IMG/VR virus record: IMGVR_UViG_3300048928_000103
Location: 1-39,073 of that record
Origin: a virus
Length of the DNA: 39,073 bases
Strand: one strand, 5' to 3'
In this document: positions 6,734 through 13,839 of the stretch, in pieces
Layout: each line of letters begins with the position of its first letter
How positions within the stretch are numbered: position 1 is the stretch's first letter
The notes under the pieces: model-generated
What the model was told of the DNA's origin: nothing
Database searches by the model: none
What the model saw: the letters and a program-made list of their open reading frames with translations, nothing else
Program-made: the position numbers and the translations under genes

Positions 6734-6976
6734 ATGACTGATGAGGTTTTTGAATCCCCAATGGCGAAAGCCGTGTACGTTGCTGGTGGGCAAAGTTCGC
6801 TTGCTAAAAAGGTTGGGGTTACGCAAGGAGCGGTCTGGAAGTGGGTCAGGGGGATCAAGAAAGTTTCTCCGGTCCATGCAGTGGCAGTCTCAAACGCAGT
6901 TAATGGAGTTGTTAAGCCTCATGAACTGCGTCCTGATTTGCCGACTCTTTTCCCCCACCCGGGCAATGAGGTGTGA
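6734..6976 (+). CDS. cro: Cro/YdaS-type transcriptional regulator
   Basis: An 80-aa DNA-binding protein with the helix-turn-helix GGQSSLAKKVGVTQGAVWKW and a conserved tail (VNGVVKPHELRPDLP). This is the YdaS-like family that takes the Cro role in many enterobacterial prophages. It is divergent from cI, with the operator region between them, and heads the early right operon. ATG 6734 is preceded by AAGG eight bases upstream; an earlier in-frame start would begin inside the operator. It likely represses cI transcription during lytic growth. Confidence 0.9.
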   Translation: MTDEVFESPMAKAVYVAGGQSSLAKKVGVTQGAVWKWVRGIKKVSPVHAVAVSNAVNGVVKPHELRPDLPTLFPHPGNEV

Positions 6977-6977
6977 C

Positions 6978-7058
6978 ATGTCACGGCATTATTGCGTCAG
7001 CGAACCTTTACTGGTGGCTGAATTCAGTAACGAAAATGAGTTGGCGGGTGTCGCATGA
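6978..7058 (+). CDS. Short coupled ORF between cro and the replication gene
   Basis: This 26-aa frame (MSRHYCVSEPLLVAEFSNEN and six more residues) begins one base after the cro stop, with GAGG six to seven bases upstream, and ends overlapping the next start as ATGA. The ribosome site and exact fit suggest translation, perhaps mainly as a coupling peptide for the replication gene. The position corresponds to ydaT in Rac-like prophages, but I see no similarity. Confidence 0.5.
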   Translation: MSRHYCVSEPLLVAEFSNENELAGVA

Positions 7059-7864
7059 GCATGGAACTGATGGTTAAAGCAATGAAGGTCAAGGTGGGAA
7101 ATCCACTGCGTAAGCTCGTGCTACTGAAGCTTGCAGATAACGCTAGTGACCATGGAGAGTGCTGGCCGAGCTATCAACACATCGCTGATCAGTGCGAAAT
7201 CAGTAAGCGATCTGTGATGATTCACATTGATGCTTTATGTGAATGCGGCCTGGTAAAAAAAGAACTTCGCCCAGGTCCAAAAGGTAACTCAAGTAATGTA
7301 TATCGCCTTGATTTCAGTAGTGCAGGAGATTCACTAGGGGGGGGTGCGAATCGTTCACTACCTGGTGCAGGAGATTCACCCCATAGTGCAGGAGATTCAC
7401 TAGGGGGTAGTGCAGGAGCTGCACCCAGAATCAGTCACTCTTTTGAACCAGTCAATGAATCAGTCATAGAACCTAAATATAACGGTTCATCTGATAACCA
7501 TTCTGAAAATCGCTCTTCCAAAGAGAACTATTCCAACGAGTTCGAGCGGGCATGGCAGGCATACCCTAAACGTGCTGGCGGTAATTCTAAAGCCGCTGCT
7601 TGGAAAGCCTGGAAAGCTCGAATCAAAGACGGTGTTAACACTGAGGCAATGCTGGCTGGTGTAAACCGTTATGCAGGTTATGTCCGTGCTACAGGTAGCG
7701 CCGGAACGCAGTACGTGAAACAGGCGGCGACGTTCTTTGGTCCCGATCGGCATTTCGAAGAGTCATGGCAGGCGCCATCTGGTGCGGTAAGCGGTAGACC
7801 TGGTGGACTGCCGGTTTCGGGGTTTAGTGAACAAGACTATGGCCAATCAGACTGCAACTGGTAA
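7055..7864 (+). CDS. Replication initiation protein (winged helix, O/YdaU-like)
   Basis: A 269-aa protein in the place of lambda O. The N-terminal 90 residues form a winged helix (WPSYQHIADQCEISKRSVMI, then a wing ending SSNVYRLDF). A low-complexity Ser/Gly/Ala repeat linker (about 89-125) is encoded by the iteron array. The C-terminal domain (FERAWQAYPKRAGGNSKAAA to FFGPDRHFEESW) is typical of phage replication proteins next to DnaC-like loaders. By analogy with O it would bind the iterons inside its own gene and recruit the loader and helicase. It overlaps the previous stop by four bases and is followed by the loader gene. Confidence 0.85.
   Translation: MSMELMVKAMKVKVGNPLRKLVLLKLADNASDHGECWPSYQHIADQCEISKRSVMIHIDALCECGLVKKELRPGPKGNSSNVYRLDFSSAGDSLGGGANRSLPGAGDSPHSAGDSLGGSAGAAPRISHSFEPVNESVIEPKYNGSSDNHSENRSSKENYSNEFERAWQAYPKRAGGNSKAAAWKAWKARIKDGVNTEAMLAGVNRYAGYVRATGSAGTQYVKQAATFFGPDRHFEESWQAPSGAVSGRPGGLPVSGFSEQDYGQSDCNW
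7319..7426 (+). repeat. Five iteron-like repeats, probable phage origin
   Basis: The motif GTGCAGGAGATTCAC occurs exactly starting at 7320, 7365 and 7386, with variants at 7344 (GTGCGAATCGTTCAC) and 7410 (GTGCAGGAGCTGCAC). Start-to-start spacings are 24, 21, 21 and 24 bp, so the array is symmetric and in phase with the codons. Each unit is an imperfect dyad, and the last is a perfect one. An AT-rich stretch follows (about 7440-7545). The layout copies the lambda origin inside gene O. Confidence 0.75.
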
Positions 7865-7879
7865 GCAGGAGAAATCACA

Positions 7880-8761
7880 ATGTTGAGTATCAAACAACGC
7901 GAAGAAAGGGAAGCTCTGGTGGCAAAGCGCGAAGGGCTTCGTGAAGAGCTGGCGTTTGCTGTGGAACACAAAAAACCGTGGCAGTGGGGAAGCTGGGAGT
8001 CAGGGAGCGTCCACGCCGCCGCCTGTGAAAAACATGGTGATTATCAGCGTATTTCCCTCACTGGAAAAGCCTATCGAGGCGTTGAAAATGTTAAGCACTC
8101 CCAATGCCCGGAATGTGTGAAAGCGGAACTCGCTGGCATTGAATCCAGTCTGCGTACATTGCGAGTAGCCGACCTGATAGACAATGCTGGGATCGCAAGA
8201 CGGTTCGAAGCATGTGAATTCGATAACTACCAGGCCATCAATCAGGATGCCGCCAAAAATCTCGCGGCTTGTCAGCGTTATGCCACCAGCTGGCCTGAAC
8301 GCCTTAAAGCTGGAACTGGGCTCGTTATGACAGGAAATTGTGGTACCGGCAAAAACCACCTGGCAGTGTCTATGGCGAAAAGCATCATCCGCGATCATCT
8401 CGCTAAAGTGGAAATCACTGATGTTATGCGGCTAACCCGAGCGGTGAAAAGCACGTGGCGCCACAATGCTGAAATGACGGAGGAAGATGTCATTGAGCGC
8501 TTTGCTTCACTGGATCTGTTGATTATCGACGAAGTGGGCGTTCAGTTCGGCAGCCCGACTGAAATGACCATCCTGCAGGAAATTATCAATGCCCGGTACG
8601 AAAGCATTTTGCCAACAATCCTGATCAGCAATCTCACATTTGACCAGCTGAAAGAGACTATTGGTGAGCGAATCGTGGACCGGGTTACCGATGGTGGCCG
8701 CAACCGTCTGGCATTTGGCTGGGGAAGTTTCCGTGCCATCGCGTCAGGAGTTGTAGCATGA
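7880..8761 (+). CDS. DnaC-like helicase loader ATPase
   Basis: A 293-aa AAA+ protein of the DnaC/IstB type. Walker A is GNCGTGKN (152-159) and Walker B is LLIIDE (213-218), with a later arginine-rich region (ERIVDRVTDGGRNRL). The N-terminal third has a coiled-coil start and a possible zinc site (C49, H52, C76 and C79 in CEKH and CPEC). It probably loads the replicative helicase at the iteron origin. It lies between the initiator and a DnaB-like gene, and its stop overlaps the helicase start as ATGA. A YdaV-like role is the closest parallel. Confidence 0.9.
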   Translation: MLSIKQREEREALVAKREGLREELAFAVEHKKPWQWGSWESGSVHAAACEKHGDYQRISLTGKAYRGVENVKHSQCPECVKAELAGIESSLRTLRVADLIDNAGIARRFEACEFDNYQAINQDAAKNLAACQRYATSWPERLKAGTGLVMTGNCGTGKNHLAVSMAKSIIRDHLAKVEITDVMRLTRAVKSTWRHNAEMTEEDVIERFASLDLLIIDEVGVQFGSPTEMTILQEIINARYESILPTILISNLTFDQLKETIGERIVDRVTDGGRNRLAFGWGSFRAIASGVVA

Positions 8762-10137
8762 CTCCTGTCTGGAAAAATGAAGATCTGGAAGGTGCGGTGA
8801 TCGGCGCAATTTTTCTGCGTGGAGCCGACCCTGAGGTACTGGATATTCTTTCCAGGGTGCCGGACACCGCTTTCTCGGTACCGCAGTATCGGGAAATATA
8901 TACTGGGATCTGCCGTCAGGCGCGTGGAGCTGGCGTTATTGATCCTGTACTGCTCTGCGAAAACATGCCAAAGCACAGCGCAATCATTATGGACTCGAGC
9001 CGTATCGCATGGGCCAAGTCGGCGCTTGTGTCCTACGTTGCCACGCTGGAGCGTAATGCAGCTGTTCGTGATGCCGAAGCTGTGATTGAAAGGGCGCTGG
9101 CTGATCTCCGGAGTGCTCACAATGGTGATGCGGCTTTATCGGCATTCAGGGCTGCACAGAACAGCATTGCCGCAATTTCTCTCGAAGAAAAGACCGTTCA
9201 GCCAGTTCACATCGACGACATTCTTCCTGCTGTAGTGGATCGGGTAGATGCACGCAACCGCGGGCTCGAAGAAGCCAGAAGCCTCATGACGGGTATTGAA
9301 GAGCTTGATGCAAAGACTGGCGGCATTGAACCAACAGACCTGGTGTTTATCGCTGCGCGTCCGTCGATGGGTAAAACTGAATTGGCGCTGGATATCATCG
9401 ACAAAGTTTCTGAGCAGGGCCGTGGTGTGCTGTTCTTCAGCATGGAAATGCCAAATATCCAGATCGGAGAGCGAATGGTATCTGCTGCCGGCGGCATGTC
9501 AGTTTCGCGCCTGAAAAAGGCTGCTGATTTTGAAGATGAGGACTGGGCCAGACTGACAAACGGTGTAGAGCGCCTGACAGGCCGTAGTATCTGGATGGTT
9601 GATTCCACCGATCTGACAGTAGATCAGATTCAACAGATAGCTACCCGCCTACAACTGGCGCATCCGGAAATAGCGCTGGTGGTTGTGGATTACTTGGCAC
9701 TCATCAAAATCGAAAGCACTGCACGATATGACCTTGCCGTTGGTGAGGTGTCAAAAGGACTCAAGCGTCTGGCTAAATCTAATAAAACGCCGGTGCTTGC
9801 ACTGAGCCAGCTTTCTCGTGGCGTTGAGTCGCGGCCCAATAAGCGACCGATGAACTCAGACCTCAAAAACTCTGGTGAGATCGAGGCAGATGCTGATCTG
9901 ATCATGATGCTTTACCGCGACGAAGTTTATAACCCTGAGTCTCAAGCGAAAGGTATCGCGGAAATTAACGTGACCAAACAGCGCAACGGTGAACTAGGCA
10001 CGATTTACCGTCGATTCTATAACGGGCACTTCCTGCCAATTGACCAGGAGTTAGCAAAGCAGCGTTCGGCGCCACAGCAGAAAACTCAAACCAGACGATA
10101 CGCAAAAGATAGGCAATCCAGCAATGCAGACTATTAA
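8758..10137 (+). CDS. DnaB-like replicative helicase
   Basis: A 459-aa helicase of the DnaB family, like P22 gp12. The N-terminal helical domain (about 1-130) binds primase and loader in relatives. The RecA-like domain (about 175-435) has Walker A ARPSMGKT (200-207), Walker B IALVVVDY (Asp311), the LALSQLSRGVE motif and an arginine-rich end. Length and motif order match full-length phage helicases. It would unwind DNA at the phage fork, so the phage brings both loader and helicase. It starts inside the stop of the loader gene. Confidence 0.95.
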   Translation: MTPVWKNEDLEGAVIGAIFLRGADPEVLDILSRVPDTAFSVPQYREIYTGICRQARGAGVIDPVLLCENMPKHSAIIMDSSRIAWAKSALVSYVATLERNAAVRDAEAVIERALADLRSAHNGDAALSAFRAAQNSIAAISLEEKTVQPVHIDDILPAVVDRVDARNRGLEEARSLMTGIEELDAKTGGIEPTDLVFIAARPSMGKTELALDIIDKVSEQGRGVLFFSMEMPNIQIGERMVSAAGGMSVSRLKKAADFEDEDWARLTNGVERLTGRSIWMVDSTDLTVDQIQQIATRLQLAHPEIALVVVDYLALIKIESTARYDLAVGEVSKGLKRLAKSNKTPVLALSQLSRGVESRPNKRPMNSDLKNSGEIEADADLIMMLYRDEVYNPESQAKGIAEINVTKQRNGELGTIYRRFYNGHFLPIDQELAKQRSAPQQKTQTRRYAKDRQSSNADY

Positions 10138-10164
10138 AACCATTAAAACAGCGGGGGCAAGCGC

Positions 10165-10947
10165 ATGAAACTGGAAGCATCACTCAAACATTTTAGTCCT
10201 CAGGGAATGCATATCGGCGACGACGTGAAGGGAACTTCTCCGGACCGCCTTACAGGAACAGATGTAATGGCGGCGATTGGCACCACCAGCAGCCGTGCGC
10301 GCTTCGGCCTGGCGGCGTTCTTCGGTAAAGCAGGAATCAGCAAAACCGATGAACAGCTCGCAGTTCAGGCGCTGGCGCGATATGCGATGGATGTCGCACC
10401 GAAGAATGTTCGCAAAGCAGCTGGTGGGCAGTTCGGATGGTGTATGCAGATGCTGGCGCAATTTGCCTTTGCTGATTATTCCCGTTCGGCGGCTACCAGC
10501 GTGACGTGTCACAGCTGCAATGGGACCGGGTTTTTCTCAGCGAATGAGGATGTGATTAAACATCCTGGTATTTTCGACGCCGACGGTGCCGAAGTGGTGG
10601 CCCCGAAGATTAAAAATGAGCTGGTGAATAGGGTTTGCGGAACATGCGGAGGAAAGAAAGTGATCCTTGCCCGGTGCAGGTGTGGCGGTAAAGGCGAAGT
10701 GTTGGACCGCAAAGCGACTAAAGACCGCGGCGCACCGGTTTTCAAAACGTGTGAACGTTGCTCTGGTAATGGCTTCTCTGCTATCTCCTCGGCGACGGTA
10801 CACCGTGCAATTCTGAAGCGTCTCCCTGATCTCCATCAGTCCTCGTGGTCACGTAACTGGAAACCCTTCTATGAAATGCTGGTGGACCTTCTGCTCCAGG
10901 GCGAGCGTCACGCGGCTGTAGAATTCGAGAAGGCGACAACTTATTAA
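10165..10947 (+). CDS. Q: Late antitermination protein Q (zinc-finger type)
   Basis: This 260-aa protein has four DnaJ-like cysteine clusters between residues 114 and 205 (CHSCNGTGFF, CGTCGGKK, CRCGGKGE, CERCSGNGF). This is the hallmark of the phage 82-type Q antiterminator family. Q modifies RNA polymerase paused near the late promoter so that it reads through terminators into lysis, head and tail genes. The location fits: it is the last gene of the early operon, directly before a late promoter and an early terminator. Confidence 0.9.
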   Translation: MKLEASLKHFSPQGMHIGDDVKGTSPDRLTGTDVMAAIGTTSSRARFGLAAFFGKAGISKTDEQLAVQALARYAMDVAPKNVRKAAGGQFGWCMQMLAQFAFADYSRSAATSVTCHSCNGTGFFSANEDVIKHPGIFDADGAEVVAPKIKNELVNRVCGTCGGKKVILARCRCGGKGEVLDRKATKDRGAPVFKTCERCSGNGFSAISSATVHRAILKRLPDLHQSSWSRNWKPFYEMLVDLLLQGERHAAVEFEKATTY

Positions 10948-10988
10948 TATTATCGGAGCAAATGGCGACACTTTTTTGCGCGTTAGTG

Positions 10989-11018
10989 TTGACTTTGCAT
11001 AAAAATGTCCTGTATGCT
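10989..11018 (+). promoter_or_regulatory. Putative late promoter PR'
   Basis: TTGACT (10989-10994) and TATGCT (11013-11018) are 18 bp apart, immediately downstream of Q and 34 bp before an intrinsic terminator. This arrangement of promoter, short leader and terminator is the standard Q-dependent late control region. Confidence 0.7.
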
Positions 11019-11051
11019 TTCCATCGTGGGATATTACGCCTGCACGACATC

Positions 11052-11077
11052 AAACCCGCCTCAGCGCGGGTTTTTTT
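11052..11077 (+). terminator. Early late-leader terminator tR'
   Basis: AAACCCGC pairs with GCGGGTTT around a 6-base loop, followed by seven Ts. It would stop PR' transcripts after a few dozen bases unless Q is bound. The leader between promoter and terminator contains no gene. Confidence 0.85.
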
Positions 11078-11141
11078 ATTTCCAGCAAGGTTTTTCCTCA
11101 ATGCGTTTGTTATGTTGTGTTTTTTAACTGAGGGTCAGTTG

Positions 11142-11336
11142 ATGAGCGCAGATGAAAACTTGTTGAGTAAAATCCAGGAAGTACGGACGGTAGAGGATGT
11201 GGAGCAAGTCAATTTGGGCCTTTCTAAAGGCTGGGTGATTTTGAAGATCACTGAGAGCTCTACAGTCTGGGAAGATGGCAGCAAAAGCAGCCTTGTTACA
11301 TATCACATGGGCAAGCTGAAGGCGTTGCCGGTCTGA
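11142..11336 (+). CDS. Small late-leader protein, DUF1737-like
   Basis: A 64-aa protein with the pattern VEQVNLGLSKGWVILK, which resembles the short DUF1737 domain (a strand, a helix, then G-W). Function is unknown. The start is ATG 11142, after GAGGG; the open frame upstream runs through the terminator and is not credible. It lies between the late-leader terminator and a second terminator, just before the lysis genes. Confidence 0.65.
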   Translation: MSADENLLSKIQEVRTVEDVEQVNLGLSKGWVILKITESSTVWEDGSKSSLVTYHMGKLKALPV

Positions 11337-11373
11337 TCAATCCTTACCAAATCAAAAATTTAAATCATATATA

Positions 11374-11397
11374 GGTCACCTCACGGTGGCCTTTTTT
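11374..11397 (+). terminator. Intrinsic terminator before the lysis genes
   Basis: GGTCACC and GGTGGCC pair (one G-U) around TCAC and are followed by six Ts. Late transcription must pass it, so it is a second barrier that Q-modified polymerase overcomes. Confidence 0.85.
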
Positions 11398-11446
11398 GTT
11401 TCCCCTCAACCTTCTGAGAGGATCAACAGCAATAAGAGGGGGCAAA

Positions 11447-11851
11447 ATGTCCGCAGAACCGATATCTGCAACGGTAACGGCAGGCGTGGCCGCCGGAACT
11501 ACCGGAATCACCTTCGCGACGATGTTTCCAGAAGCGACACCCGCTGTAATGCTTTGCTCTCTAGCTGGGGCGGCTCTTTACGTCTTGAGCAGCGAGGACC
11601 ACAAGCTCTGGAAGCAAATACTGTTTGCGCTTATCTCATTTATCGGTGGGGTTTACTGCGCTGGAACAGCATCAGAAATAATCGCAGCGCTTATCAATGC
11701 GGCATTAAGTCATCTCTCTCCGCCAGTTGCCGTGAAAGTTTCTCCAGCCATTGGCGCGCTGGCGGCCTCAACGGTTTCTGTCACCGTCATGCTTCGCGTT
11801 CTCAAGCGCTCGAAGACGGGAGACTTACCCGGATTGAAGGGGGAAGAATGA
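11447..11851 (+). CDS. Putative phage holin (first membrane lysis protein)
   Basis: A 134-aa membrane protein with about four hydrophobic segments (roughly residues 6-24, 28-46, 52-76 and 98-118) and a charged C-terminal tail (RVLKRSKTGDLPG). It resembles the family annotated as putative phage holin. It would form inner-membrane holes that release the endolysin. ATG 11447 is preceded by GAGGGGG. Its stop overlaps the next membrane-protein gene as ATGA, so the two are coupled. Confidence 0.8.
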   Translation: MSAEPISATVTAGVAAGTTGITFATMFPEATPAVMLCSLAGAALYVLSSEDHKLWKQILFALISFIGGVYCAGTASEIIAALINAALSHLSPPVAVKVSPAIGALAASTVSVTVMLRVLKRSKTGDLPGLKGEE

Positions 11852-12129
11852 CGTGGCAAACACTGATCCTGAACATTAACGCTGTTGCATGCATCCTCAT
11901 CAGCATACGCCTGATGTTCTTCAGGAAGCGGAGCTTACGGCGCCGCCGTCTGATGGAGTTTCTGGCGTATGGGCTGATCCTCGCTCCAGCGTTTACCGCT
12001 TTCCGAATCTGGCACGGTGATTACGTGCAGGTCGACTACGGAGAGCTGGTTGTCAATCTCGTTGTCTGCATTGCCGTATGGCGAGCAAGGGGCAACATCG
12101 CAAGAATCGCAGGGGAAAGCACAACGTGA
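11848..12129 (+). CDS. 3-TM phage holin family protein (second lysis membrane protein)
   Basis: A 93-aa protein with three hydrophobic segments (about 4-22, 35-54 and 65-80), separated by a basic loop (FFRKRSLRRRRLM), matching the putative 3-TM holin family (PF05449 type). Phages of this kind often carry two adjacent membrane proteins, one acting as the holin and the other as a partner or antiholin. Which is which cannot be read from sequence. It starts at ATG 11848 inside the stop of the first holin and ends in a GTGA overlap with the endolysin. Confidence 0.85.
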   Translation: MTWQTLILNINAVACILISIRLMFFRKRSLRRRRLMEFLAYGLILAPAFTAFRIWHGDYVQVDYGELVVNLVVCIAVWRARGNIARIAGESTT

Positions 12130-12668
12130 CCAAAGACGAAATATTTAATGCCATCCTCGGCAAAGAGGGCGGGTACGTTAATCACCCCGACGACAAAGGC
12201 GGCCCAACAAACTGGGGGATCACGCAAGCGGTAGCTCGCGCACACGGTTATAACGGTGATATGCGCAACCTTACCCGCCAGCAGGCGCTGGATATCCTGA
12301 CTGCTGACTACTGGACAGGGCCACGCTTCGACCTTGTTTCTGAGGTATCACCAGCCATCGCTGCCGAACTCTGCGACACAGGCGTAAACATGGGCCCATC
12401 GGTGCAGACCAAATGGTTTCAGCGTTGGCTGAACGTGTTCAACATTCAGGGCACGCTCTATCCCGATCTGATTGCAGATGGTTTTATTGGTCCGCGAACC
12501 ATCAGCGCGTTAAAAAGCTATCTTTCCCGGCGCGGAAAAGAGGGTGAGCTGGTTATGCTTCGGGCCCTGAATTGTAGCCAGGGTCAGCGTTATCTTGAGC
12601 TTGCAGAACAGCGCAGCGCGAACGAAACGTTTGTTTATGGCTGGGTAAAGGAGCGGGTGGTTATATGA
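12126..12668 (+). CDS. Endolysin, glycoside hydrolase family 108
   Basis: A 180-aa muramidase-type lysis enzyme. The N-terminal domain has the GH108 signature KEGGYVNHPDDKGGPTNWGIT with the catalytic Glu14. The C-terminal part (about 95-180) is the peptidoglycan-binding domain usual for this family (DGFIGPRTISAL). There is no signal peptide or signal anchor, so release should depend on the holins. The start is GTG 12126, overlapping the holin stop. A longer frame upstream lies within the holin gene and is rejected. Confidence 0.9.
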   Translation: MTKDEIFNAILGKEGGYVNHPDDKGGPTNWGITQAVARAHGYNGDMRNLTRQQALDILTADYWTGPRFDLVSEVSPAIAAELCDTGVNMGPSVQTKWFQRWLNVFNIQGTLYPDLIADGFIGPRTISALKSYLSRRGKEGELVMLRALNCSQGQRYLELAEQRSANETFVYGWVKERVVI

Positions 12669-12940
12669 CGCTTGAGATGATTACCGGACTCGTTGTCGCG
12701 GTGTTTGCTGCTATTGCCGCTGCGTTTGGCCTAGGTCATTCACGCGGAACCAGCAAAGCGGAAGCGAAAGCCGACCAGCAGCGAACCGAAGATAACGCAG
12801 CGGCAACGGTCGCAGCAGCAGATCGCCGGGTAGAGACAACGAAAGAGGCCAGCAATGTACAGCAGACTGTTAACCGCATGCCTGGCGACGATGTTGATCG
12901 CGAGCTGCGTGACACGTGGAAGCGTCCCGGTGGTGGTTGA
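12665..12940 (+). CDS. Rz: Rz-like inner-membrane spanin
   Basis: A 91-aa type II membrane protein with one N-terminal hydrophobic segment (residues 5-25), followed by a charged, Ala-rich helical periplasmic region. This fits an i-spanin. Together with Rz1 it would fuse inner and outer membranes in the last step of lysis. It begins inside the endolysin stop (ATGA). The Rz1 gene starts within it in the +1 frame, the classic nested spanin layout. Confidence 0.85.
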   Translation: MTLEMITGLVVAVFAAIAAAFGLGHSRGTSKAEAKADQQRTEDNAAATVAAADRRVETTKEASNVQQTVNRMPGDDVDRELRDTWKRPGGG

Positions 12941-13082
12941 TACCGCCTGTGACTGGGTTAAGCCAATCTACCTGACCGATCATGACATTGACGTTATGGA
13001 CCGCCAGACGAAGAAAGACATCCTGGCGCATAACAAAGCGTGGCAAGCGAACTGCCAGAAGGAAACCAGAGCCTCGCAATAG
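12855..13082 (+). CDS. Rz1: Rz1-like outer-membrane spanin lipoprotein
   Basis: A 75-aa protein with a signal peptide and lipobox IASC (Cys18), giving a mature lipoprotein of 58 residues. It begins inside Rz in the +1 frame (86-bp overlap) and extends beyond it. The mature part (WVKPIYLTDHDIDVMDRQTK) is not proline-rich like lambda Rz1, but it resembles the Rz1-type proteins found with this Rz family. Confidence 0.85.
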   Translation: MYSRLLTACLATMLIASCVTRGSVPVVVDTACDWVKPIYLTDHDIDVMDRQTKKDILAHNKAWQANCQKETRASQ

Positions 13083-13092
13083 CGGGGCTTTT
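13071..13092 (+). terminator. Weak hairpin terminator after Rz1
   Basis: GCCTCGC and GCGGGGC pair (one G-U) around AATA, followed by only four Ts. The stem covers the last codons of Rz1. Confidence 0.5.
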
Positions 13093-13110
13093 AACTACTG
13101 AGGAATGACC

Positions 13111-13308
13111 ATGACTGTAGTTCTCACCGCCAAACAAATCGAAGACCTGGCTAATTTCGCGAAAGAAGACGGCCAGCCACAATACACCATCACAACCGCA
13201 ACAATTCCGGCATTTGAAGCCGATGATGGCGAGGTTATCCCGGAATACACTGGTCTGGTCGCCTATTCAGGTTCAGAAGATCATGGAGTCCTTCAACTTG
13301 AGGACTAG
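13111..13308 (+). CDS. Small acidic phage protein downstream of spanins
   Basis: A 65-aa acidic protein (VLTAKQIEDLANFAKEDGQP, then a beta-rich part ending in GVLQLED). I recall similar short proteins near lysis genes of lambdoid prophages, but no function. ATG 13111 has GAGG at a good distance; an ATG six bases earlier is too close. Confidence 0.65.
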   Translation: MTVVLTAKQIEDLANFAKEDGQPQYTITTATIPAFEADDGEVIPEYTGLVAYSGSEDHGVLQLED

Positions 13309-13316
13309 CCATTACA

Positions 13317-13339
13317 GCAGGCATTCCCCGAGTGCCTGC
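13317..13339. other. Perfect 7-bp inverted repeat
   Basis: GCAGGCA and TGCCTGC flank a 9-base loop between the preceding gene and the moron promoter. No T-tract follows, so it is either a weak terminator, an mRNA 3'-end stabiliser, or a protein site. Confidence 0.4.
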
Positions 13340-13358
13340 GATAATGGAAAAAACATTT

Positions 13359-13388
13359 TTGACATAACCCATTTGGTGGGAGGATAGC
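13359..13388 (+). promoter_or_regulatory. Candidate moron promoter
   Basis: A perfect -35 hexamer TTGACA (13359-13364) is followed 18 bp later by GATAGC (13383-13388), just ahead of a gene with its own ribosome site and terminator. The -10 is poor, so the promoter may be weak or regulated. Confidence 0.45.
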
Positions 13389-13411
13389 ATTCCACACAAA
13401 CAGGAGGATTT

Positions 13412-13678
13412 ATGTTGAAAGGTATTAGTGCTTTAGATAAATGGCTTGCTCGTTCCACATGGCATACAGGGCATCCTATCGATATGGGGATATTTTATAG
13501 TGCTGTAAAAGAAATTATTTCCCAAAACCCAAATGTCCTACTGCACGAATCCGAGGTTGCCGCTTACATCAAAAGCTCACAGTCCGGGAAACTCGAAGCG
13601 AGTGAGCTTGAGCGCTTGGCAAAAGAGTATTCGCAAAAAGCAGAGTTAATTTCTGATTATGTAATTCTCGCTAAATAA
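13412..13678 (+). CDS. Moron gene of unknown function
   Basis: An 88-aa soluble protein (MLKGISALDKWLARSTWHTG, later a charged helix ASELERLAKEYSQKAELISD) that I cannot assign to a family. It is AT-richer than its neighbours, has an excellent AGGAGG site, a putative promoter 50 bp upstream and a strong terminator 20 bp downstream. This self-contained unit within the late operon is the definition of a moron, so it is likely expressed in the lysogen. A role in host fitness or phage exclusion is possible but unproven. Confidence 0.75.
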   Translation: MLKGISALDKWLARSTWHTGHPIDMGIFYSAVKEIISQNPNVLLHESEVAAYIKSSQSGKLEASELERLAKEYSQKAELISDYVILAK

Positions 13679-13697
13679 TCCGTTTAAAAATTAAGTG

Positions 13698-13726
13698 GCC
13701 ACTGGTATTCGCCGGTGGCTTTTTTT
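13698..13726 (+). terminator. Intrinsic terminator closing the moron
   Basis: GCCACTGG and CCGGTGGC (one G-U) pair around TATTCG and are followed by seven Ts. Confidence 0.9.
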
Positions 13727-13766
13727 ATGCGCATCGCACGCGCACATCAAAGAAAGTCTTTCAGCT

Positions 13767-13820
13767 GTGAGCCTGGGCAAACCGTTAACTTTCGGCGGAT
13801 TTGCCGTGCGACAGGCTCAC
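13767..13820 (+). other. Long structured leader hairpin upstream of the next gene
   Basis: Three stems nest: GTGAGCCTG (13767-13775) with CAGGCTCAC (13812-13820), then GGCAAA with TTTGCC, then CCG with CGG. They enclose loops of 8, 4 and 6 bases. The element ends about 7 bp before the AAGGA ribosome site of the gene at 13840. The nested perfect stems suggest a conserved RNA element, either a cis-regulator of that gene or a small RNA. The region 13727-13766 before it is rich in GCGC repeats and holds the short palindrome GAAAGTCTTTC. Confidence 0.55.
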
Positions 13821-13839
13821 GTCTAAAAGGAAATAAATC

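Noticed and set aside
6741-6977. Frame overlapping cro in the +1 register that runs into the 26-codon ORF
   Set aside because: Its first part is a shadow of cro; only the end after 6978 has its own start and ribosome site.
10962-11141. Extension of the small late-leader protein upstream
   Set aside because: It runs through the late promoter and the tR' terminator hairpin, so it cannot be a normal coding region.
11386-11847. Frame in register with the 3-TM holin running across the first holin gene
   Set aside because: Arg/Ser-rich low-complexity translation typical of an out-of-frame shadow; the true start is ATG 11848.
12078-12125. Longer N-terminus for the endolysin
   Set aside because: It lies within the holin gene, adds a basic segment unlike GH108 proteins, and GTG 12126 gives the usual length.
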